The notes under the pieces are model-generated. The model ran no database searches. It was given only the letters and a program-made list of their open reading frames with translations, and was not told where the DNA came from. Below are positions 26,734-35,512 of a DNA stretch of 64,000 bases, in pieces. The number at the start of each line of letters is the position of its first letter. The first letter of the stretch is position 1. The DNA is from Zooshikella harenae (lineage in GTDB: Bacteria; Pseudomonadota; Gammaproteobacteria; Pseudomonadales; Zooshikellaceae). Position numbers and translations under genes: made by a program. Where the stretch lies: NCBI RefSeq assembly GCF_018837975.1, contig NZ_JAGSOY010000016.1, positions 24,426 through 88,425 on the forward strand. The letters run 5' to 3'.

Positions 26734-27475
26734 TGAAGGTGATCATCAGTTGGTTGGGTTGTTTACCTCGTTTTATCAGCAATTGGCACAATTAAAATCA
26801 TTACAGCGTGAAGGGGAGTTAAGTACCTGGCTATTGGAAGAAAACCAGACCCTGGCCATTAATGATGTTGAGCTATCGGCGCTGGTGCAAAGCCGTCTAT
26901 TAGCCCAATTGCAACAGCAAGCCGAAATGATACAAGCAATGGGGTCTCAAGCAGAAGTGCGTGCCTATCGTATGGCGCAGTACGTGATGGCAGTGCTGGC
27001 TGACGAAATACTGCTACTGGAATGTGAGTGGCAGGGAAAAGGCTGTTGGACTGAATTTTTACTCGAAACACAGTTATTCAATAGCGCAACAGGTGGAGAA
27101 GGGTTTTATCACTACTTGGATAAACTGCTATCAATCCGCCTTAAAAAACCTGTGCATCACTCTTTAGCAGCAATATTTCTTATGGCTTTACAACTGGGCT
27201 TCCGAGGTCAGTATCGTGGCACGCTAGGCGCTCCTGTCATTGAGCAATATCGACAAAAACTAGGGCGGTTTTTGGGTACAGGCGTAAGTCTGAGTACTGA
27301 GCGATTGTTTCGCCAGGCGTATCAAGGGCAGCTGGGTAATGTTCAGTTAGCAAAACTTCGACCCATGCTCCGTTGGTGGATTATGGTAGGCACTGGGGCA
27401 GCAACGTACCTGATTATTTCTTCTGTTATTTGGCTGGTTTCAATTCAACGGATTCAACATGTTATTGCCAGCTAG
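26717..27475 (+). CDS. tssL: T6SS inner-membrane protein TssL (DotU/IcmH-like)
   Basis: 252 residues with a cytoplasmic helical domain (MAQYVMAVLADEILLL, FFYHYLDKLL-type motif GGEGFYHYLDKLLSIR, FRGQYRG) and one C-terminal membrane helix (about 222-243). It is a short TssL: the OmpA-like peptidoglycan-binding extension of some TssL proteins is absent, and no separate TagL is in the locus. It binds TssM and TssK. Start at 26717, or 26723 six bases later. Confidence 0.92.
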   Translation: MSMHVNEGDHQLVGLFTSFYQQLAQLKSLQREGELSTWLLEENQTLAINDVELSALVQSRLLAQLQQQAEMIQAMGSQAEVRAYRMAQYVMAVLADEILLLECEWQGKGCWTEFLLETQLFNSATGGEGFYHYLDKLLSIRLKKPVHHSLAAIFLMALQLGFRGQYRGTLGAPVIEQYRQKLGRFLGTGVSLSTERLFRQAYQGQLGNVQLAKLRPMLRWWIMVGTGAATYLIISSVIWLVSIQRIQHVIAS

Positions 27476-27531
27476 CTTAGCGTTCTGATGTTTTTAATAC
27501 TGGATCGTTAAGGTAAGAATAGGGATGGACT

Positions 27532-30500
27532 GTGAACTCATGGATTGTGTTTTTTATTATTTTGCTGGTTGGCTTGATTATTTTTGCGGTAATGGCTTGG
27601 TTTATTGGCAGCCGGGCTGATAAGCCCATTCGTTACCAAGCATTACCCGTATCACCGCCTAAAGCGTATTGGCACCAGTTTTTGCAGTTAGTCTGGGCGT
27701 GGCTAAAGCGCTGTAAAGCTTACCTGGAGAGGCAATGGTGGCGATGGCGTCAGCGACGGCAAGGTGCTTATTGGTTACCTTGGGTCTTACTGCTAGGGGA
27801 TAACGACTCAGGTCGTCACAGCCTGTTGGCATCGCTACAGCGACAACAGCAATTACTCAGTCATGAAGACTGCTGGGGATTTTCTCACCAGACACAGTGG
27901 GACTGGCTGGCAACGGATCTTGGGGTACTGGTTACCCTACCTCAATCAGAAGAACCGATTAAAGAGGACTGGGAGCATCACTTAAAACATTTAGTGGTGT
28001 TGAGGTCTGAGCGACCGCTTGATGGGGTGGTTGTGGTTATTTCTGTACCACAACTATTAATGGATGAACCACTAACCCAAACACAGCAAATTAAACTTTA
28101 TCAATATCTACTGCACAGCTTACCAGATAATCTTGGCTTTCAGCTACCAGTCTATGTGTTGTTGAGCCAAGCAGATGTCTTACCTGGTTTTAGTTTATTT
28201 TGGCAGGAACTGGATGAAGCTCAACAGGGGGAAATGGTGGGCTGGTCCAATCCTTATCCGGCTGGTGAACCCTTTAATGGAGAGTGGGGCGAAGAGAGCT
28301 TGGCGGCAATCCGTCAGGGGTTAGAGCACTATTTATTGCAACGAGCGACCAGTGGTGAGTTAGAAAGTGCTGACGAAGTCTTTTTATTTGCAGAGCAATT
28401 TAATCGTTTACAAACGCCTTTAATAAATTGGTTGGTGGCGCTATTTGGGCAGCCTGAGGCACCGCAAGGATTACTTTTTAGGGGATTGTACTGCTGCGGT
28501 AGTGTGGATGCTGCAGGTCAAAACCGTAAGGAAGTGCGGAGTGATGTTTGGTTTCTTAGCCATTTATTTGGTCAGAAGTGTTTTTCTGAAAAGCATTTAG
28601 CACAACCCAGTCACCAAGGTATTTGGCAACGAGACAAGCAAAATCGTCATTGGCGATGGGGATTTGCTATTGGAGCACTGTTACTGGCTGCAGGCCTAAC
28701 GGTGACAAGCATAAAGCTCCAGCAGCAAGTTGATACTGTAGTGTACTCGTTAAAGCTCCTGCAGCAGCCTAGTCAGAATGTACAAAGTGAGCAGGGTTGT
28801 ACCAGTAAGGCAACAGTGTTTGATTTACTGGATCATATTGCCCGGCTGGATACGCATATGTCATTTGTCGCGATACCGTTATCTTGGGTTGATAATCGTG
28901 TTGGTCGGCAGACGACCCGATACGTTGCTGAGCAGGCTTTTGCTGCAGTTATTTTTCCCAGTATGGCGTGTCATCTGCGACATAATATTGAGGTGTTAGC
29001 GAGTCAAACGTTGCCTAATTTAGGTGCCAATAAGTCACCTCAACACTTGGCAAAGGTACAGCAGGCGTTAATTAATTACACACAGAAGTGGCTAGAACTG
29101 GAAAAAAACCTGGCACTATTTCGAGAAGTTAGTGAATTTACGGATAAGTACCATGCAGACAAAATATTTCCTTTGTTTGAACAACTAATAGAGTATGTTT
29201 ATGGGGAAAAACTACCCATAAGCACTAAACGTGTCAGTGGGTTACATCGTGCCGCGTTAGCTAACGTGATTTATCAGGAGTGGCCTTCAGTTAATGAAGC
29301 TACCCGTATTTTAGTCAGTCAACGCATCCGTGAAGGTTTTGCTGATTGGCAGCAAAACTTTCAGGAAGCCTTAAGCCAGGGAGAAAACTGGCTACGTAAC
29401 CTGCGTCAGATGGGTGCTCAGGATCAGCAACAGCTTCTTCGCTTAGCCAGCTGGCTAACATGGATTGATCAACAGTGGCTTGCCAGCGGCTTAGAGGAAA
29501 ATAATTGTGAGCAACTTAGAAATCAGTGGTTGCCTCATGCCAAAGCACTAGAAGCTGATTATGCTTATCCTCTGTCATCCTCAACGTTTACTGCACGTCT
29601 ACAACCGGATCACTGTGATCTGCCCATTGATAGTCAGCTGTTAGCCATGCAAGTTTCCCCTTATGGTCACTTATTTATTAATGGACCTAAGGGGGGAATC
29701 TACTTAGCCGATGCATTAAAAGAAGAAGTGGCAGGGTTTTATGCCGTCAGTGAGCTTGATTATTTTAATATTGAACCTAAAAAACAGATGCAGTGCCCTG
29801 CAACCTTACGAGGATGGAATGCTCAGCCGCTGCAAACATTACTCACGGCTTTACGGGAATACCAGCAATTTATGGTTAACCGTAAACTGGAGTTACAACA
29901 AACAAACTTACCGTTGTATGCCGCTATGGCGAAGGATCATTTACAAGGGGTCAGTGAACATCTTTTGAGTAAGGCTCAGCTTACCAGCCGGCTGGCTGAT
30001 ACGATGAGTAATTCAACAAACAATATAGTCTTGGCACAAGAGAATTTGATTATTAACACTGAGCAACAGTTTAAGGAGGTGTTGTCAGCTTTGTTATTAA
30101 TTATGGGACAGTTGCAACAGGTGCAATTAATAGCGCAGCAGCAAGCTCTATCACAGTGTATCCAGCAGTTTGCACTCGCACAGTTACAGGATATTAAATT
30201 ATTGGCGATGTCTAGCAAGTTGTATGAGCCAAAGGTTAACCCACAACAACCTAAGAATACAGAACAACTGTTATATAACCTGGGTGATCAAAGCAAAGTT
30301 CAGGAGTTTTTACAGCGGCAGTGGCAGCGTAGCCAAATTATTATTGGTTATACTACACCTTACTTATTGGTGCTGAACAATACGTATGAGCGTAGTGGAT
30401 CGGGTGGGTCAGAAACCGTAAAACAGTTTTGGCGTAATACCATCAATGAGATGCAAGCCTATCAAGAACAGCATAATGACAAGGGAGAAGTAGGTAAACT

Positions 30501-31494
30501 AAATGGTTTTATTACAAATCAGCTGAGTGCATTAACACTTGATAACTGTAGTCAGCGATTAGCCACTGACATTTCAGTAAAAACAGCAAGTGACTTATAT
30601 TCACGCCAATATCAGCAATTAGAACAGCATGCTAATTTGTGGTGTGATAACCAACAACTTGCATTTGCTTACGAAGAATATCGCGAATTAGCACAGGCAT
30701 TTAATAGCCTTTTATCTGGTCGTTACCCTTTTGCACAACAAACTGCAACAGATGTTTCACTGGATGCAATTCAGCAGTTTTTATCACTCTATGAGCAGTA
30801 TCAAGAAACTTTATCCATTTTACAAAACCTACCTATACAGAACTCTACATTTACTGTATCTGGAGAGCTGAGTGACTCAGGATTGAGTGAAAAATTTAAC
30901 CAAAATGCTAGCTGGAAAAAAGTCGCTGATTTTTTGACTCAGCTTGATTATGTCATGCCTTTTTTTAAAACGTATTTAGCTGAACAAACACAACAACAAA
31001 GTGGTATTAAATTAAAGCTCACGTTTCGTGCTAAACCAAAAAATTCACCAGGCAGTGAACAATTAATTAGTTGGGCGCTATTAAGTGGTAAGGAACGTTC
31101 GACTTACCCAAATGGTAATGATCAGCTTTACTGGGTGATGGGGGATCCTATTCAGCTTGATTTAACCTGGGCTACGCAGTCTTCATTATTACCCTTGGTC
31201 GATCCTAAACAAAGCTCAACGATGGATATTGTTGATGAGCGAACGGCACGATTTGCCGTATCAGGCCAATGGTCACTTTTTAAATGGTTACAGGCATTTG
31301 GCACTGATACAACAAGTACGGCAGACGAAGTCTTATTGTCATTTCGAGTACCAGTTAAACATCGTGATCAATCGACTCCACAAGGAGAAAGCAGGCTCTT
31401 TTTAGCGATGCAGGCACGTCAGGCGAAAGATGGCCAAGAGCAAACACTTGCATTACCGGTTAAGTTTCCAACGCAAGCCCCTGTTATCTGGTAG
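27532..31494 (+). CDS. tssM: T6SS inner-membrane protein TssM (IcmF/VasK)
   Basis: 1320 residues from GTG 27532 (AGGGA upstream). An N-terminal membrane helix (about 4-24) is followed by a basic Trp-rich stretch, a cytoplasmic NTPase-like domain (about 80-340), a further membrane helix (about 383-400, WGFAIGALLLAAGLTV) and a large periplasmic region ending in the DUF1215/C-terminal domain (LDLTWATQSS, GQWSLFKWLQAF) that contacts TssJ. The P-loop position reads GDNDSGRHS rather than G-x4-GK[ST], so the Walker A lysine is Arg and the site is degenerate. Size is slightly above the usual 1100-1200. Confidence 0.92.
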   Translation: MNSWIVFFIILLVGLIIFAVMAWFIGSRADKPIRYQALPVSPPKAYWHQFLQLVWAWLKRCKAYLERQWWRWRQRRQGAYWLPWVLLLGDNDSGRHSLLASLQRQQQLLSHEDCWGFSHQTQWDWLATDLGVLVTLPQSEEPIKEDWEHHLKHLVVLRSERPLDGVVVVISVPQLLMDEPLTQTQQIKLYQYLLHSLPDNLGFQLPVYVLLSQADVLPGFSLFWQELDEAQQGEMVGWSNPYPAGEPFNGEWGEESLAAIRQGLEHYLLQRATSGELESADEVFLFAEQFNRLQTPLINWLVALFGQPEAPQGLLFRGLYCCGSVDAAGQNRKEVRSDVWFLSHLFGQKCFSEKHLAQPSHQGIWQRDKQNRHWRWGFAIGALLLAAGLTVTSIKLQQQVDTVVYSLKLLQQPSQNVQSEQGCTSKATVFDLLDHIARLDTHMSFVAIPLSWVDNRVGRQTTRYVAEQAFAAVIFPSMACHLRHNIEVLASQTLPNLGANKSPQHLAKVQQALINYTQKWLELEKNLALFREVSEFTDKYHADKIFPLFEQLIEYVYGEKLPISTKRVSGLHRAALANVIYQEWPSVNEATRILVSQRIREGFADWQQNFQEALSQGENWLRNLRQMGAQDQQQLLRLASWLTWIDQQWLASGLEENNCEQLRNQWLPHAKALEADYAYPLSSSTFTARLQPDHCDLPIDSQLLAMQVSPYGHLFINGPKGGIYLADALKEEVAGFYAVSELDYFNIEPKKQMQCPATLRGWNAQPLQTLLTALREYQQFMVNRKLELQQTNLPLYAAMAKDHLQGVSEHLLSKAQLTSRLADTMSNSTNNIVLAQENLIINTEQQFKEVLSALLLIMGQLQQVQLIAQQQALSQCIQQFALAQLQDIKLLAMSSKLYEPKVNPQQPKNTEQLLYNLGDQSKVQEFLQRQWQRSQIIIGYTTPYLLVLNNTYERSGSGGSETVKQFWRNTINEMQAYQEQHNDKGEVGKLNGFITNQLSALTLDNCSQRLATDISVKTASDLYSRQYQQLEQHANLWCDNQQLAFAYEEYRELAQAFNSLLSGRYPFAQQTATDVSLDAIQQFLSLYEQYQETLSILQNLPIQNSTFTVSGELSDSGLSEKFNQNASWKKVADFLTQLDYVMPFFKTYLAEQTQQQSGIKLKLTFRAKPKNSPGSEQLISWALLSGKERSTYPNGNDQLYWVMGDPIQLDLTWATQSSLLPLVDPKQSSTMDIVDERTARFAVSGQWSLFKWLQAFGTDTTSTADEVLLSFRVPVKHRDQSTPQGESRLFLAMQARQAKDGQEQTLALPVKFPTQAPVIW

Positions 31495-31591
31495 TGATGG
31501 GGGGAGTGATGAGTATGCCCTTAGCTTGAGGGTATAAAAATCATAATAACAATAAGTGAGGCACATCATGCCTTATTAGGATGATTTTTCA

Positions 31592-32659
31592 ATGAATACA
31601 CTAGAAGCCTATTACGATTATTTAAGTCAATATGAGTTACCCGTTGAAGCCATACTGACGTCTATTTCGGAGGAGCAGCCTGGGGGTGAAAATTTAACAG
31701 GTAGCCGTATATATCATGCTATCCGTGAAGCAAGACGGGCTGATGATGCCTCTCTGCCTCAAGGAGCATGGCAGTACGAATTAAAGCAAGCTGATTGGCA
31801 AGAAGTCATTGAGTTAACGTGTGATGGGCTGGTGAATAAGAGTAAAGACCTTCAGCTCATAGTATGGATGTTAGAGGCTTTGGTTCAACGGTGGGGAATG
31901 GAAGTTTTTCCTGCAGGCATCACGTTGCTTCGGCTTTTTTGTGAGCAGTTTTGGTCTGTCATGCAACCGCAGGTTGTGGATGAAGACATAGAGCATCGTT
32001 GCAATATTTTATGTTGGTTGGAACAGCAGTGGACATTATGGTTACGTTTAATGCCTTTATCAGAAGGTAAAGATCGGCTCAATTGGACGCTTTGGGAGCA
32101 GGTTAGCCGTAATGAACAATATGAGTTACAGCGGAAAGGGAATGTAGAAACTAAAAACAGAGAGCATTGGTTACAAGTGATGGCAGTCACGTCTGTTGAG
32201 TTTTATGAGCAGCTATCTGAACAATTGCTCCTAGCTCAGCAATGTTTAATGGATTTACAATATAGTTTACATGCGTTGATGCCCTCAATAGAAACGCCTT
32301 TTACTGCATTACAAGCACAACTCAAAGCCTTACACACATTCACGCAAGCTGAATTACAGCGGCGTGGTCAGCTTAATACCGTACCAGCGCTCAGCTACGC
32401 TCAACAGCCATTTACACTTGCGGGGTTACCAATTAATGATCGAAATGAAGCTTATGCCTATATCACTCAAATTGCAGACTTTTTACAGATGACCGATATT
32501 CATAGTCCTGTGCCCTATTTATTAAAAAAAGCCGTTGAGTGGGGCACATTAGATACCGTGTCTTTATATCAAGAGCTTTTTATTACACGACAAGGGCAGA
32601 TTAATATTTTTGAGATGCTTGGCATTAAACCAGATCACATTGCAAATTCACGTAGTTAA
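31592..32659 (+). CDS. tssA: T6SS cap/assembly protein TssA (ImpA N-terminal type)
   Basis: 355 residues. The N-terminal ImpA domain (SGSRIYHAIREARRADDASLP-type start with LTGSRIYHAIREARRADD, then LQLIVWMLEALVQRWGMEVFPAGITLL) and the C-terminal HSPVPYLLKKAVEWG...MLGI block mark it as TssA. TssA proteins prime baseplate and tail assembly or cap the distal sheath end. It is the last gene of the rightward operon, 97 bp after tssM, and meets two leftward genes tail to tail 18 bp later. Confidence 0.9.
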   Translation: MNTLEAYYDYLSQYELPVEAILTSISEEQPGGENLTGSRIYHAIREARRADDASLPQGAWQYELKQADWQEVIELTCDGLVNKSKDLQLIVWMLEALVQRWGMEVFPAGITLLRLFCEQFWSVMQPQVVDEDIEHRCNILCWLEQQWTLWLRLMPLSEGKDRLNWTLWEQVSRNEQYELQRKGNVETKNREHWLQVMAVTSVEFYEQLSEQLLLAQQCLMDLQYSLHALMPSIETPFTALQAQLKALHTFTQAELQRRGQLNTVPALSYAQQPFTLAGLPINDRNEAYAYITQIADFLQMTDIHSPVPYLLKKAVEWGTLDTVSLYQELFITRQGQINIFEMLGIKPDHIANSRS

Positions 32660-32677
32660 GCACATTTCACTTTTACT

Positions 32678-33130
32678 TTAACCTTTAGATTGAGTACTGC
32701 TACCTGATGTTGCATGTTGAACGCGTTGGCTACTGGCAGCATCGTTAACAGATGTTGTGTGAGTTTGTTGACGAACGGGCAAAACGGCATGGCCTTGTCC
32801 TAGGTGGGCGCGATGCTGTAATCCTGGAATAAGTTGTTGACGGTTAGCGATGGTACTGGTTATTCCTGGTTGAAGTTGCTGCTGAAGCATAGAGTCGAGT
32901 TGATAACTGAGTATATGTTGATGCCGGGTAGAGAATGGAATATGTACTTCTTCTGGTGACTGGTAGCGTGGAGAAAAACCATTAATGCCCCACTGGCTGA
33001 GAATTTGTTCGCGGCGATGGCTTTCTTTGCCAAATGCTTGCCCCAGCGCTAACCAGTGTTGGTTGTTGACGCGAAAGATACTTACCATATGTCGTTGATT
33101 ACGCAACCCAAGATGGAAAGGCAGTTTCAT
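32678..33130 (-). CDS. possible LysM-like small protein at the T6SS edge
   Basis: 150 residues, no recognised family at full length. Residues about 22-68 (NQHWLALGQAFGKESHRREQILSQWGI...SPEEVHIPF) resemble the spacing of a LysM domain (xLWxIAxxFYG...R...I...N-G...L-xPGQ-xxIP), but this is only a pattern match. The C-terminal half is Gln/Thr/Ser-rich and low in complexity. No signal peptide is evident. It is expressed downstream of the SPOR gene with a 9-bp gap, and its 3' end is 18 bp from tssA, so a T6SS link is possible but not shown. Confidence 0.45.
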   Translation of the reverse strand: MKLPFHLGLRNQRHMVSIFRVNNQHWLALGQAFGKESHRREQILSQWGINGFSPRYQSPEEVHIPFSTRHQHILSYQLDSMLQQQLQPGITSTIANRQQLIPGLQHRAHLGQGHAVLPVRQQTHTTSVNDAASSQRVQHATSGSSTQSKG

Positions 33131-33139
33131 TTTTTGCTC

Positions 33140-33622
33140 CTAGCTGGTAGGGGGCGTCTTTAAAATGGTTAACTCTGGTGACAGACCAAGATCAATGACC
33201 AGTGATAGTTCTGCATTTTTGGCATTGTCTTGAGTATCAAAAGAGCCTGTTGTAACCAGCAGCCAGGGTAGTCCATATTTGTCCACGACACGTGCAATAC
33301 TGGACTGATAGCCATAGTGCTTTAATCGTTGAGCCATGGCATCAGCCTGTGGTTTTTCAGGGAATAAGCCAATTTGTAAGGTGTAGGAAGATACATCAGC
33401 GTTAAGGTTGGTTATTAAGAGGCTTTCGTAGGAGATAAGTGATGAAGCCTGAGCATCAGCGACTGAATTAGAAATCAACTGAGGGATAGCTAGCCAGGCA
33501 GGGAGCAATGAAAGTTGAGCTAAAATCGGTTGACGAACTTTATTTGGGCTAACAATACCTAATAAAAACATGACTGCCCCAAAAAAGATAATAAGCATGA
33601 TAAAGCCTGATTTTTTGAGCAT
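33140..33622 (-). CDS. membrane-anchored SPOR-domain protein
   Basis: 160 residues. An N-terminal membrane anchor (about 6-25, FIMLIIFFGAVMFLLGIV), a periplasmic linker, and a C-terminal SPOR domain (about 80-155: YTLQIGLFPEKPQADAMAQRLKHYGYQ...LLVTTGSFDTQDNAKNAE) are visible. SPOR domains bind peptidoglycan strands stripped of stem peptides, usually at division sites. It is transcribed towards the T6SS operon together with the LysM-like gene. It could position or anchor the apparatus in the wall, or be unrelated; both are inference. Confidence 0.72.
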   Translation of the reverse strand: MLKKSGFIMLIIFFGAVMFLLGIVSPNKVRQPILAQLSLLPAWLAIPQLISNSVADAQASSLISYESLLITNLNADVSSYTLQIGLFPEKPQADAMAQRLKHYGYQSSIARVVDKYGLPWLLVTTGSFDTQDNAKNAELSLVIDLGLSPELTILKTPPTS

Positions 33623-33870
33623 AACGTCCTTCCTGTAGCTTTAGCTAAGTTTGTACTCGTGGTTAAAAGCATAGAATTTTATTTTTATGACTTCTGCTTA
33701 CTAGTTTAGGTGGAAGATACGCTAATGAAAAATACACAAATATGACAGTATAAAATATGGCTGAAACGTTACAGCTAATTATATTTTTGATGACGCTGAT
33801 ACTGTTATAAGTTTTTACTCAATCTATTAGGTGAAATGGCAAATCCACGTTTTGCTATATCCCAATCATT

Positions 33871-33949
33871 ACTAAATGAACAGTTATGGTATTTTGATGT
33901 AGGCCATTGGCAAAAAAGCCTCCAGGGCAGGATTCATTGTGTTCGAAGG
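33871..33949. repeat. dispersed intergenic repeat, short copy
   Basis: Matches the long copy at about 2700-2847 in two blocks: TAAATGAACAG.T.TGGTATT..GA.GTA.GCCA at the left and GCCTCCAG...GTGTTCGAAGG at the right. The middle of the long copy, including its inverted repeat, is missing. Both copies read LLNEQLWYF[ED]V in one frame, so the family may derive from a coding element. Confidence 0.5.
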
Positions 33950-35186
33950 TGAGTATCCAGCCTTTGGGTAAAGTCTAAAGCTCAAAATAAATTTAGAGTG
34001 GTTGATAGGTATTATAAATAAAAAATTTAGGACGTTTGTGCATATTTAAGTCGCTGATTATTGATTTATTAAAATCCAAAAAAAAGCAGTAACCTGGCTT
34101 ATGTGAGTAATATTGCGAATTTAGAAGATTATTTATATCACAGTTTTAGCATAATATGGTCAAACCTCTTGATTCTACTGTGAAATTCTAAAACACTAGT
34201 AGAGGTTGATCGGTGGAGACAACATTTTTATTGTTGCGCTGATATTGTACTTATTGTGATGTTGGTTGTGGGATATATCTCATAGCAATTATTATATAAG
34301 TTATTGCTAAATGTTTATCTTTAGTAAAGACTGTATATGGGTATATCAAGTCAGTTGCATACAGTTGAGTATGGTGAGTGCTGGTACCCTAATGGGGAAA
34401 GCAATCCTAAATTTTCATCATAAACGTTTTGTTTAAATAATATATACGTTTTAAGTAGTTAAGTTTTAATGCCATGTCTATCTTTAATATTAATTTCCCT
34501 GCTGCCTTAGTCGAACGGTGATTGTATTTATAATAATACGGCTTAGGTTTAGGCTTAGGTAGAAAAGTCAAAGTAACCCACATCAAAACAATTCCTTTGA
34601 TATAGGTATCTGTCATAGCGCTATATTTTTGTTGTAAATAAACTCTTCATTCTTAAAAAAGACTAGGTGCTATTACCGTTTCTGTCGTATAGCGTGAGCA
34701 CTTAGGCAGTTTATTATGGCTGAGGAAATCAATGTGCACGACAGGTGTACAGGTGTGTTTGGTTTGTTGATATGTATTAAATGGTATTATTTTGTATATG
34801 TGTTGCTGAAAGCAAATAAGTTAAAGAAAAAATTATATATGGTAAATGAAATATTTGAAAAATGTATAAAAAAATAGCCTTGATTGAATGGTTGGTCAGC
34901 GGTTTGATGACTAAGGTCAATTATTGTGGTTGGTATTTTATGAGCTATTGATACTTACTATAGGTTGAAGTTTATGAGTTGATAATGTTAGATTGGCAAG
35001 TGCGATATAGGGTATTCTCTACGAAGGGGATAGCTTAATAGGGAAAATTAGATGGAAATGTAGCTTAACATGGATAGTTTAAGTGACAGTTAAAGTGAAT
35101 AGAGAAGATATACGGTAAATATATAGTCTAGTTGTAGTATTTAAGGATACTGCAGGGTTAATTTATAAATGATAATAAACTAGTTG

Positions 35187-35303
35187 GTTTTAAGTTTTAA
35201 GTTTTAAGTTTTAAGTTTTAAGTTTTAAGTTTTAAGTTTTAAGTTTTAAGTTTTAAGTTTTAAGTTTTAAGTTTTAAGTTTTAAGTTTTAAGTTTTAAGT
35301 TTT
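35187..35303. repeat. heptanucleotide tandem repeat (GTTTTAA)x16
   Basis: Sixteen perfect copies of GTTTTAA (35187-35298) followed by a partial copy GTTTT. The array sits about 210 bp upstream of the collagenase ATG at 35513. Long perfect 7-mers outside genes are prone to slipped-strand copy-number change and can tune promoter spacing, as known for the heptamer repeats upstream of hmw adhesin genes in Haemophilus influenzae. Confidence 0.95.
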
Positions 35304-35512
35304 GATTTTCTCCTTCTTGTTGGGAGATTTTAATAAAGTGTGGTTTCCAATGCTGACTATGTGTCTATTTTAGATGTTTTATATTTGTATTTTTCTAAAA
35401 AAATAGTGCATAGCGTCTATTTATTGGCAAATATCGTTTTATAACAAAATACTCTCTGACTTAAATTGCTTCATTTATACAGAGAGCATCAAGCCGAAAG
35501 AGGTTCACTGTA

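Larger units (their letters stand above)
33623..35512. other. 1.9-kb AT-rich non-coding stretch
   Basis: No credible gene. One 69-codon leftward frame (34407-34616) is rich in Lys, Tyr and Pro and looks random. It holds the short copy of the dispersed repeat (33871-33949) and the 16-copy heptanucleotide array (35187-35303). The last 200 bp should contain the collagenase promoter, with GAAAGAGG before its ATG. Confidence 0.6.

Noticed and set aside
34407..34616. 69-codon leftward frame rich in Lys/Tyr/Pro
   Set aside because: No ribosome site of note, odd composition, isolated in a 1.9-kb non-coding stretch.
35187..35303. Heptamer array considered as a CRISPR-like repeat
   Set aside because: Units are 7 bp, contiguous and without spacers; a simple microsatellite.
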